Notes under the pieces: model-generated
Told to the model about the DNA's origin: nothing
What the model saw: the letters and a program-made list of their open reading frames with translations, nothing else
The model's database searches: none
Made by a program: the position numbers and the translations under genes
Part shown: positions 46,896 to 56,947 of the stretch, in pieces
Position numbering within the stretch: position 1 is the first letter of the stretch
How the letters are laid out: every line of letters begins with the position of its first letter
Source of the DNA: Adiantum capillus-veneris
Taxonomy: Eukaryota; Streptophyta; Polypodiopsida; Polypodiales; Pteridaceae
DNA: 64,000 nt
Direction: 5' to 3'
NCBI GenBank assembly: GCA_014529385.2
Contig: CM043969.1
Coordinates: 10,827,001 to 10,891,000 of the forward strand

Positions 46896-48237
46896 TGTAA
46901 TGGAATTAGCCTATTCAACTTGAGAATAGCGGAAATTAATGAGAATACTTTCGAGAAATAACTTTGTGAGCATAGCGGGTAGACATAATTGAAGATAGCA
47001 ACATAATCATAGCAATTAGTTAACTTGGCATGAACAATACTTTTGCAAGAGAGAGAATTTAGAGAACATGACAACAGTTGAGGACCGGATTTATGTGGAG
47101 CCGGTCCCCCCTCCAATAGGCATTTGTATTATGATTTCTCCCATTAAGAGAGACTTGTTACAATACATTCTTTGTGTTCCTTGTGACCTAGGTGATGCAA
47201 TGAAGATGGAAAGCTTCATGCATCACAATCATAACATAACATGAACTTGAAGAAAGCTTTAATTGTCCCAAGCCTCAGTCCCAAGACCTCAAACACCTTC
47301 GAAGGTGGAGAGAGCTAGCAGGGAATGAGGGTAGGGAAGAGGAAGAAGAAACATTTCATAGGAGAAAGAACTAGTTCCTCACTTATCATACTCTTGTTGC
47401 TAGCATACATAATAGCATAGTAATGAAGAAGAAGGAGATGACAAGCTCAAGCATTGAAGCATGGCTCTTGGTTGGATTTGCACTCCATAGCCAAGAGTGT
47501 TGGTGTAGGCTCTCAACCTCTACTTGCTTGGAGAGGGAGCTCTTGCACCTTGCATAGCACACCATGAGAGTGCTTGTGAGTGTGTGTGGGTGAGTATTCC
47601 CCTCTAGCAAGCCCCTAGCTAGCTTGGGTCGAACCCCCCTTGTAGCTCATGCTTGAAGCTCATTGGACCCTCCCAGGCCTAGCCAATCACAAGCAACATG
47701 GGTAGCCTTGGGACAAATGTCCCCCTTTCCCCTTTGAGAGAGAGGACTTGATAAATGCAAAATCAATTAGATAATTCAAGTAATTTATCATTGGACCCCT
47801 TTGAAGCTTAGCCAATAGGCTTCAAGCAACACATGAAGGTAACATGGTTAGGGGCCTGACATGTGTCATTGCTGCCTCTTCAAGTTGGGGTTTCCCTTGT
47901 GTGTGTGAGTGAGTGTTCTCTCTCTAGCCCCTAGGAAAAGGGCTCGCCCCCCCTCTTGTAGGAATGCTTTTGACTTTATGTGATCAAGCACCTTACTCAC
48001 CAAGCATGACAAAGCACTTGAACTAGGGGGTGTTCCCACAAGCATCTCAGGCAAGCTTCTCAAGGCACCTCAAGTACCTTAATCATGTAGCAAGTCAATC
48101 ACCTCAAGCATGGAGCCAGTCAAGCACCTCAAACATCTTAATCAAGCACCTCAAGCATGACAAACACCTCAAGCACGACAAGCACCTCAAGCAGGACAAG
48201 CACCTCGAGCTTGGACCGGGTTCCCACCTCAAGCTCA
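46896..48237 (-). repeat. 5' LTR of the chromovirus
   Basis: Partner of 40457-41815, with the same ends and the same internal short tandem array (about 48095-48215). Confidence 0.92.
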
Positions 48238-48343
48238 CCGGGTTACCTAAGGTCAAAGGACTTTTACACACATTTATTGGAGGTCTTCAATGAAGCTAAC
48301 CCTAAGGTCTTATGCTCCATTGGTTAGCCTTGCTCTTTGATAG
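48238..48343 (-). repeat. stray chromovirus leader outside the 5' LTR
   Basis: About 80 bp (48262-48343) repeat the leader found just inside the 5' LTR (46805-46884), stopping within the primer-site junction. The 24 bp between it and the LTR include ACCTAAGG, similar to the sequence beside the 3' LTR. Best read as the remains of a second, tandem copy of the element with its interior deleted. Confidence 0.7.
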
Positions 48344-48578
48344 ACCATCTCCCTTTTGGGCCCCTTTACCGTTGGCCCCGTGTTGAGATAGATCTATAAG
48401 TACATATCTATATCTTAACACTTGTTCCCGTTTATTCTCCCACATTAAGTGATCAATTTAATATGAGAAAATCATTTGGGTTGGTTAGATATTAGATTTT
48501 ATGACAGGATCTTTCCATTTTCATTGAGCAGTTTGAAGCTTGTTGGAAATAGTTAGAGGTTGTTACTGGGGTCAAAAT
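48344..48578 (+). mobile_element. left flank of the Copia insertion, older gag-like element
   Basis: The sequence up to the Copia target site looks like the left part of the plus-strand gag-like region that resumes at 62518. A stretch at 48380-48422 (TGTTGAGATAGATC... to ...ATATCTTAACA) is bounded like a small LTR end, in the minus direction TGTTAAGATATAG after a purine tract. Old and broken. Confidence 0.4.
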
Positions 48579-48805
48579 TGTTGGAGTTAGGGTTGGAGAG
48601 AAACACACACAGCTTGGAGAAGACGAAGGAAGCTCAAGGCACACAATAGAGAGTATATTACTTAGTGTGCAATGGAAAGATAGATAGCCCTAGAGTGATG
48701 GGCGTATATACAATGCACGGGGGAAAAAACCTCCTAAAGAGGGAAAAAATGCCCCGGTGGTCCTAATGTGTTCACACACGTCACTACCACATGTATATGG
48801 TAACA
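48579..48805 (-). repeat. 3' LTR of the Copia element
   Basis: Plus-strand ends are TGTTGGAGTTAGGG and ATATGGTAACA. The adjoining interior begins AATCCCCCCTGG, the complement of the purine tract. Confidence 0.93.
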
Positions 48806-48880
48806 AATCCCCCCTGGAGTGATGCGGTGAATGAGAGCTAGCACATGAGTAAAGGGAAGTGCCATGCCCTGAGGACACGA

Positions 48881-50562
48881 TCAGTCCACAAAGGGGAGTA
48901 AGCCCAAAGCTTTGTGGAAAGCTTCAAGCTTCTCACGAGACAATGCCTTTGTGAAAAGATCTGCAAGGTTGTCCTGTGTTGGCACATAAGCCAAGCTGAT
49001 CTCTCCTGCTGAGAGCCTCTCCCGGACATAGTGGTAATGCATCTCAATGTGCTTTGTGCGAGCATGAAAAACTGGGTTCCTCGCAACTGCCAATGCGCTC
49101 TGCCACTGTCAGTGTAGATAGTGTTGGCAGTGTCCTGTCAAACACCCAAATCAGCCATAAGGCATCTGAGCCATACACACTAAACCGTAGCTGTGAAGAC
49201 TGCCCTATACTCAGCCTCACAACTCGAAGTGGCCACAGTAGGTTGCTTCTTGCTCAACCATGATATACATGAACTGCCAAGCATGAAACAAAAACCACTG
49301 GTGGACACTCGCGTGTCAAAACAACCAGCCCAATCTGAGTCCGAAAAAGCATGTAAGTCTGGCGGCAATGATCCCCCCTTGGGATAAAACAAGCCAAGAT
49401 GTAAAGTGCCACTAAGGTAGCAGAAAATCCTCTTGACAGCCTGCCAATGCTTAGACCCTGGGCTATGCATAAATCTGCTGACCTGTGAGACTGCAAACTG
49501 AATATCCGGCCTCGTGTTGCATACATAAATGAGGCAGCCAACAGCAGTTTGGTAAAGAGTGACATCAACAGGATCGCCAGCATCATGTAGACTCAACTTC
49601 AAACCTGTTTCCATGGGAGTGGCAATAGGTTTGCAATCCTCAAGTCCAAACTTACATAGCAATGTCTCTATGTAACTTTTCTGACACAAGGCAATACCAC
49701 CATCACATTGCTTAAACTGAATACCCAAGTAATGATGCAACAACCCCAAATCTTTCATCTTGAAAGTAGCATTCAAATCAGCCTTAAATTCAGCAATATG
49801 TCTCCCATTTGGTCCAGTGATCAGCAAATCATCAACATAAAGAACCACAATGAGAAGTACATCACCCTCACGCTTTACATACAATGTGCTTTCTGCTTGA
49901 TTGTTACGAAAGCCTCGTTTAACCAAATGAGTGTCATCTTTTTCATACCAAGCACGAGGAGATTGCTTCAACCCATACAAAGCCTTCTTCCATCTGCACA
50001 CTTTGTCCTCTTGTCCTTTTATGACAAAACCGCGAGGCTGCGTTACATAAACTTCCTCAAATATGTCACCATTCAAGAAAGCAGTAACAATGTCTGATTG
50101 ATGTACATCCCAACCAAAATGAGCTGCCAATGCACATAGAAAACGTACATTAGTCATACGACAAGTAGGAGCAAAAGTCTCTTCATAATCTATGCCTTTT
50201 TGTTGTGCATAACCTTTTGCAACAAGTCGAGCCTTATGGCGATCGATCTCACCATCCGGCTTGCGTTTCAACTTGTAAACCCACTTCGTACCAATGGCCT
50301 TTTTTCCAGGAGGCAAATCACATAATGTCCATGTGTCATTTTCTATAAGTGCATCATATTCTGATTGCATGGCAGCCATCCAATTTTCTGAATTCTGTGC
50401 TTTATCAAAAGACAGAGGCTCCTCAACATCATGTAAGCTAGACACAGCCAAAGCATAACAATTTGATGCATAAGCTGCATGGTGAGAGCCTGAACGAGTA
50501 CGACTAGACAAAGGTGCATCCAATTTAGTGTCACGCAAAGTGTGCACCAGCCATTTTGGCAT
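48881..50562 (-). pseudogene. Copia reverse transcriptase and RNase H
   Basis: The open stretch 50562-49180 carries a long Copia RT: KAIGTKWVYKLKRKPDGEID, then DVHQSDIVTAFLNGDIFEEV and LYVDDLLITG (catalytic YVDD), RNase H start FSDSDWAG and SCEAEYRA. The RNase H end is at 49093-48881 (HARTKHIEMHYHYVRERLSA). It looks well preserved, as part of a broken polyprotein. Confidence 0.92.
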
Positions 50563-50571
50563 ACCTCTAGC

Positions 50572-52177
50572 CTACTCATTTTCAGCCCTTTCCTCATCAA
50601 GTACATCATGTACATCTGCATCAGTAATAGGCTGATCTAGAACATTTTCAGAAACCCCCATAGGCTGTACATTTGCCTCATTGGAACTTACATTCTTATT
50701 TCCACCACTGAAAAGAGGCAACAAAGTGTCATAAATGTCCTGTGAGCTTACATTACTGTCTCTAGTACATGACAGCAAGGGTTGAACAGAATCTTCCACA
50801 AACACTACATCCCGAGAAACCAGAATACGTTTTGTTTGCGGATGATACAACCTGTAACCTTTGCTTTCAACACTATAACCAACAAAAATACATTTGACAG
50901 CCTTATCATCCAATTTTCTGCGCTGTACTTGTGGCACCAAAGCATATGCCAAACAGCCAAAAACATGCATGTGCTCAATAGAAGGCTTTCTATCATGCCA
51001 TGCTTTATATGGAGTAATAGATTGCAAAGTTTTCGTAGGACACCTGTTAGGTACATAAGTGGCACACATGATGGCCTCAAGCCAAAAAGAATGTGGCAAA
51101 GCTTGACTTTTGACCATACAACGTGCCTTTTCTTGTCAGTGACCTGTTTTTCCTCTCAGCAACACCATTTTGATGAGGTGTATAAGGCACTGTACATTGG
51201 TGTTTTATCCCACGACTAGCTAGAAATGCATTAAATTCATGAGACATATACTCCCCCCCTCGATCGGAACGGAGGGTGCCCATAGTACATTTTGAGACAT
51301 TTTCAGCCATAGCCAGAAATTGTTTGAAGCACATAAAAAATTCGGACTTCGCTTTAAGCGGAAATACCCATGCATGCCAGGAGTAATCATCAATGAAAGT
51401 CACGAAGTACAGGTAATTGCCCAAGGACGGAGTCTGCATGGGCCCACAAACATCACTATGCACAAGCTGCAACCTTCATGTGGCCCGAACTGAACCATCC
51501 ATTGGAAATTTAGAATGCTGCATCTTACCCAAAATACAGCCTTCACAAACATGTTTGACAGGTTCTTCAAGAGGCGGCAAAGAAGCAACCATATCAGATT
51601 TATGCAAACGCAGCAAACTTGCAAAATTCAGATGACCAAAACGTGCATGCCAAAGTTTTGCATCTGAAATAGCCCTTGAATCTGCAACAGCATTTGCAAA
51701 ATTTTGTCCACACTTGTCATACAATGTGAGCTTATACAGCCCACGACACAAAAGCCCAGATGCAACAATTTCATCACCAAAACTGAGATGATGAACTGTA
51801 CATCTGTCAACCACATATTTGACTACAAGTCCAAGTCTAGCAAGTGCGGATACAGACAAGAGATTCTTCTTCATCCTAGGTACATAAAGTGCATCAACAA
51901 GTGTGAAGGAACTGCCATTAGCAGCAGTGAGCACAATCTTTCCAACTCCCTGAACTGGATAAGAGGAGTTGTTGGCACAAGTGACTGAATTCCTATGAGG
52001 GATAGACTCGAGAGAGGTAAACAATTCACGATGTGAGGTAATGTGCTTTGTAGCACCACTATCGAAATACCACACATGTGAATCTGCAGCAAAACTGACA
52101 AAAGAATGCATCATGGACAGCAGGATTGTAAGTGCATTCTGCGCTAAAAGCCCATTTTGCATCAACATTAGCAACAA
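50572..52177 (-). pseudogene. Copia protease end, pre-integrase and integrase
   Basis: 52177-51476 carries WYFDSGATKHIT (the protease/gag junction region with DSGA) and the pre-integrase finger (LWHARFGHLNFASLLRLHKS, CEGCILGKM). 51472-51077 carries the integrase core (HSDVCGPMQTPSLGNYLYFV, LRSDRGGEY, TPHQNGVAERKNRSL). 51117-50572 holds the C-terminal part (HVFGCLAYALVPQVQRRKLD then CIFVGYS). The order is that of a plant Copia. Confidence 0.92.
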
Positions 52178-53240
52178 AGTCTCCTTTCATAGAAGACTCA
52201 ACAATGGCTGCATTTGTGGTGGAACCAACATTTGCAGTGGAACCACCCTCTTTCTTCTTAGCCTCTTTGGCCTTCAGCTTAGGAAACGACTTGATCAAGT
52301 GATCATTGGCTTTACAATAATGGCAACGCATCTTCTTTTTGCCCTTATCACTAGAATTTCTAGACGAATTGCTGCTAGCAGAAGCATTAGGAACAGAATT
52401 TTTGCCACTCGCAGCAGAACCATAAGAAGTGGCTGCATTGCTGTTACCACCCTTTCTTTGAGAAGCAATAAAAGCCTGTTCAACTGCACGCTGTCTAGTC
52501 CTGTTTTTTCTTGAAAGTGACTCTTGCAACAACAATGTGCATAATGCATCAGACTTGACAACTTCTGGATTTCCTTGGGTCATAAGTCTCCAAGTACTAG
52601 CAAAAGTTTGGTAAGAATCTGGTAAGGCATCAAGAATAGTCTGCATAAGGGAGCTGTCTAAAATAACTTCACCTGCATAAATAAGTTGCTCATTGATATG
52701 CTTGACACTAGCAAGGAAAGTGTCCATATCATCTTCCTCATGCATAATCTTCGACTCCAGCTCTTTACGCAGCAAAGCAATTTTAGCCTCATTGCGGCTT
52801 GCATAAAGACCTGCTAGAATATCCCAAGCCTATTTTGCAGATTTTGTTGAACGGGTGTGAGGAACAATGGTGCGCTTCACACAACGCAATCAATGGATGA
52901 GCCTACGCATCCTTAACATCCCAACGAGCTTGTTCTACCGTAGGCAAAACAACTCTCACAGCTGCAATCCTGCAGCAAGACCTGCAACATCCTCAACATC
53001 GCAGAACCACGACGTACATCAAAGCCCTGCACAATGTTCCAGACACCCTTTGACACAAGAACATGTTGCATCATAGGGTAGTTGTCCCTATCCAACCTAT
53101 CCTCAGCAGCAAACATCTTGAACACATCGGTGTTGTTGTTGTCAGCCACCATGGTAAATGTTGCACCTGCTGTGAAAACTGCCCGAAAATAGGAGAAACG
53201 GAGTGGGAACAACCTGTGCTATATAGCACAAACCGTAGAA
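52059..53240 (-). pseudogene. Copia gag
   Basis: 52775-52059 encodes a UBN2-type gag segment (EDDMDTFLASVKHINEQLIY, then LPDSYQTFASTWRL) and a zinc-knuckle region (MRCHYCKANDHLIKS). The N-terminal part lies at about 53150-52780 (FAAEDRLDRDNYPMMQHVLV). The 5' leader is about 53241-53568; it contains a tandem duplication of about 75 bp (53365-53500). Confidence 0.85.
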
Positions 53241-53568
53241 GACTATAAGGCACTTGTTATGCAAAAAATGGCACTGACAGGAATTCTGCACAAAATGACG
53301 AAATAGCCTGTGCAGTACTGTCTGTAGTGGAAACGGAGGCCGAAATGAGCCCAAATCAAAATTCTGAGCAGACCAAGCTCTACAAGCTCTCCCAAAATAA
53401 TTGTCGACCTGCGAAAGCTTGCCAAAGCGTTCTGAGCAAACCAAGCTCTACAAGCTCTCCCAAAATAATTGTCGACCTGCGAACGCTTGCCAAAGCTCAC
53501 TGAAATCGAAAAAAGTGAGCAGGCGTGTGCTGGAGCAGTTGGCGACTAAGCCCGGGAGGATGTGACCT

Positions 53569-53581
53569 GCTCTGATACCAA
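53569..53581 (-). other. primer binding site, initiator-Met tRNA type
   Basis: Minus-strand TTGGTATCAGAGC, one base beyond the 5' LTR end. Confidence 0.93.
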
Positions 53582-53582
53582 T

Positions 53583-53709
53583 TGTTGGAATTAGGGTTGC
53601 AGAGAAACACACACAGCTTGGAGAAGACGAAGGAAGCTCAAGGCACACAATAGAGAGTATATTACTTCGTGTGCAATGGAAAGATAGATAGCCCTAGAGT
53701 GATGGGCGT
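53583..53709 (-). repeat. Copia 5' LTR, inner part
   Basis: The left part of the split 5' LTR; the rest is at 62413-62512. Confidence 0.9.
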
Positions 53710-53771
53710 TGTGAGCGGGATGAAAACACACATAGCGCCTCTATAACTACCCGACACACACTCTTGAAAGG

Positions 53772-53823
<52 letters not shown>

Positions 53824-54876
53824 GGGCACCACTCGGCTTACACAACACACCTGGCCGAGACAGGGAACACACCTATGGAGTGAGAGGAGAGAGACTATCC
53901 ACGTGCCCACTCCACACGGACACACACACATCCAAAAATCTCAGCTTAAAAGAGGATAATTTCTGATGTTTAGATACAATTGAGCTTGGGCCAACACCAA
54001 TGGGGCAAATAGCTCACACAATATGGGTAAAATAAGCCAGATACAATCACAAACTAGAGCAGAAACTTCGCTCATAGGAGAAACTTACACAAAAAAACAG
54101 TAGGAAAAGAGTGAGCAATTTGGAAAAATGGACAGCACCATCGCGTTCGGAATGGCCCATAACCCCAGTCTACAATGTCAAAGTGCTCAAATCCGACCTC
54201 GGATGAGCAGTTTAGGGCCAAAAAATGCTCCAAAAACAGCAAAAAACACACTTGCGGCTGTTCCTCCTCTCTTCTCCACGTTTTTTCTGGCCTTCTCTCT
54301 GTTTTTTCAGTTCCCACACTTAGCTTTATTAGTTGGGCACCCTTGGCCTTTTAGATGACCTCAAACGGACCCCGAACAGGCCAAAAACTGACCTCGCAGT
54401 GCATAGGTGTCACCTTTTTGCATCATCCGCACACCTGGCACTCATTTCTTTTCAATAATGCGTCTCGTAACCACGTGAAGTGGCCCCCAAAAGTGGTCGT
54501 AATGATGACCTTTCTGCATAACTCTCACAAGAAAACACCCACGTTGTGTCCGTCCTCATCCGCGTGCAAATATTGACCCCGTTCGCCCTCTTGACGCCAC
54601 TAGATGCCATCTGACGCACCTGCTTACCTCATGTCGTCGGCCCGCGGATAGCTTCCTCGAGAATTTTTACGTGCTATAAACTCCTCATTATTGTAGAAAA
54701 AACATACTGGTACTGGTGATAGTGAAAATCGATGCACTATGTACATGCTGTCCTACCTGTACACATGTGGGCCCCACGTAACCACCTGGCTCTGGAAAAT
54801 GGGCAATTCTTTATTTGATGCACCATGCATGTGTATGTACATATGCGCAATCCCTTGCTCCAAAAAAATCCTGACA
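53710..54876 (-). repeat. 3' LTR of the nested Gypsy element
   Basis: Contains a (AC)n tract of about 46 bp at 53774-53819. On the minus strand the LTR starts TGTCAGG after the purine tract AGGGGAGGGGC (54877-54900). Confidence 0.93.
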
Positions 54877-54904
54877 TAATTTGCCCCTCCCCTAGCCTGC
54901 TAGA

Positions 54905-56947
54905 TCATTCATGATCAGCAGCAGCAAAGAGAGATATGAGACTCGCCGCATCACAGGTCTCCTCATCCCTCACCAACACTGCTTTATCCATAGACATCTC
55001 ATCTTGCTCCACCATCATCAATCTAGCATGATACAATTTAAGACGCAATCCATTTACCCTTGACTTATGTAGAACACCATCCAGGTTAGCCAGCTGATAT
55101 GTGCCATTTGGAAAACACTCCACTACCTTGAAAGGGCCTTCCCACTTAATTTGAAACTTCTTTTGGAAGGTGTTGTCCAGCTTACTGTTGTAGCGCAAAA
55201 CCAAGTCATGTTTTTTGATACCCTTACTTTTGACCTTTTCATTTATCTTTGCCAAAGCCTTATCCTGCATCTGCCCGTAATGTTCCAATGCACTCATCCT
55301 ATCCAGCTGAACCTCTTGTAATTGTAAGAGCCTCTCCTTGAATGCATCACTAGGTGGCCCAAGAAACTTCTCTAACATCTTTACTGCAGGAAACTCTACC
55401 TCTACAGGCAATAGTGCTTCCTTTCCATACACCAAATGAAATGGAGTAAACCATGTACCTGTCTTCACCGAGGTATGGTAAGCCCATAATGCACTAGGCA
55501 ATTCCAAATCCCAATTCTTTCCTTGGTGCTCTGTCACTTTAGAAAGAATTTGTACCAACTCACCATTGAATCTTTCATTTAAGCCATTACACTGCGGGTA
55601 ATAAGGAGTGGTATGCTGGTGCCTAATCTTCATCTTTGTGCATAAGAAGTCTAGCAGTTTAGCTCTAAATCCTGGCCCCTTATTTGAAAGTAGCTCTAAT
55701 GGCACCCCAAACTTGCAACATATTTCATCATACAAAAATTTTGCCACATCCTTTGCAGTGATCTGTTTTATTGCTATAGCCTCTGCCCATCTAGAGAGAT
55801 AGTCCAATGCCGTCAAGATATAGCTTTTGCCTGTGCTTGTGATAGGTAACGGGCCTATTGCATCAATCCCCCACTTTTCAAACACATCAAACGCCATAAT
55901 GGTTTTTCGTAGCTTTGGCTTCAACACTCTCTTCCCAAATGCTTGACACCTATTGCAAGACCTACACCAATGGTGAACATCCTTGTGCAAAATAGGCCAT
56001 ACATACCCCTCTTGCAAAATCTTATGCAAGGTGATCTTTAGAGCAAAATGGCCACCACATGCGCCTTCATGATTCTCTTCCAACACTCTGTAAAGCTCCT
56101 CCCACCAAGGTACACGTCTCAACACGAGATCAGCCCCTTTCATGTATAAGACATCACCAATCAATTTGTACCTGTATGCTCTACGCACAAAGCCATACTT
56201 CTTAGACTTCTGAATCTCCTTTGGAATGATTCCTGTTAGCAAAAACTCCTCTTCTTGAGCCAAACTTTCCCGGCCATGATAAAGAGGTAAAGTGGTCCTC
56301 AACACAAATAGCTCCCCAATGATGCCTTGAGCTGCTTCATGTGACTCTCCATTTAGAGAACGTTCAATGTGTCTGATGGTCCATGCTTCGAACTTTTTTA
56401 ACAGGCCTTTAATTCTGAAGCACATTTCCTTCAATGAGGTGTTATTGCTCTTCCACACACCCAGCACTTGCTTCACCACTAACAAGGCATCACCTTTTAT
56501 GCTCAACCTTCGAACCCCATGCTTCAAACAAATGTGTAATCTGGCTTCCAGAGTAGCATATTCAGCCTCATTGTTACTATGAGCATCCAATTTGAACCCT
56601 CTCTTGCATACTAGCTTCCCCTCTGGATCATAAAGTGCTATACCCCCTGAAGCTGCATCATGGCTCTTTCTGTATGAACCATCAAAGAACAACACATGTG
56701 CATTGCTGATCTGTGGCACTTCTTCAACTACCTTTCTCACCACCTCTTCCTTAACAATAAGGGGATTCTCCTTGTAGGTCAACAAATCAGCTAGGGTAGC
56801 CCTTGTACTATCTTTCACTAGAAAAGAGAACTCAAACTCTTGCAGCTCAATTACCCATTTCTTCACCACATTTGACATGTTAGTACCATTAATTAACTGT
56901 GGCAAAAAGGCATAACTCGTCAGGAAAACAAAAGGCCTTGGTAGCAA
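54905..56947 (-). CDS. nested Gypsy: second RNase H and integrase
   Basis: A 680-codon open frame. Residues 1-60 finish the first RNase H region. About 86-215 is an archaeal-type RNase H (HVLFFDGSYR, NNEAEYATLEARL, KGDALLVVKQVLG, IRHIERSLNGESHEA). About 295-350 is the integrase zinc finger (HEGACGGHFALKITLHKI, CRSCNRCQAFGK). About 365-520 is the core (WGIDAIGPLPITSTGKSYIL, TTPYYPQCNGLNERFNGEL). The C-terminal end has the usual KWEGPFKVVECFPNGTYQL segment. It directly follows the RT frame (56948-59581) with no gap. Confidence 0.92.
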   Translation of the reverse strand: MLPRPFVFLTSYAFLPQLINGTNMSNVVKKWVIELQEFEFSFLVKDSTRATLADLLTYKENPLIVKEEVVRKVVEEVPQISNAHVLFFDGSYRKSHDAASGGIALYDPEGKLVCKRGFKLDAHSNNEAEYATLEARLHICLKHGVRRLSIKGDALLVVKQVLGVWKSNNTSLKEMCFRIKGLLKKFEAWTIRHIERSLNGESHEAAQGIIGELFVLRTTLPLYHGRESLAQEEEFLLTGIIPKEIQKSKKYGFVRRAYRYKLIGDVLYMKGADLVLRRVPWWEELYRVLEENHEGACGGHFALKITLHKILQEGYVWPILHKDVHHWCRSCNRCQAFGKRVLKPKLRKTIMAFDVFEKWGIDAIGPLPITSTGKSYILTALDYLSRWAEAIAIKQITAKDVAKFLYDEICCKFGVPLELLSNKGPGFRAKLLDFLCTKMKIRHQHTTPYYPQCNGLNERFNGELVQILSKVTEHQGKNWDLELPSALWAYHTSVKTGTWFTPFHLVYGKEALLPVEVEFPAVKMLEKFLGPPSDAFKERLLQLQEVQLDRMSALEHYGQMQDKALAKINEKVKSKGIKKHDLVLRYNSKLDNTFQKKFQIKWEGPFKVVECFPNGTYQLANLDGVLHKSRVNGLRLKLYHARLMMVEQDEMSMDKAVLVRDEETCDAASLISLFAAADHE

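Larger units (their letters stand above)
40457..48237 (-). mobile_element. Ty3/Gypsy chromovirus, nearly whole
   Basis: Two LTRs of 1359 bp (40457-41815) and 1342 bp (46896-48237) enclose an initiator-Met primer site, a gag-type frame, a 1294-codon gag-pol frame and a chromodomain-like region, all on the minus strand. The LTRs are nearly identical at their inner ends, with one 16-bp indel further in, so the insertion is young. No matching target duplication is seen (GGATC left, CCGGG right); the right flank instead carries internal sequence of the same family. The element looks nearly whole, with perhaps one to three breaks. Confidence 0.93.

Noticed and set aside
49708-50097. Plus-strand frame of 129 codons inside Copia
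   Set aside because: It is antisense to the reverse-transcriptase coding region.
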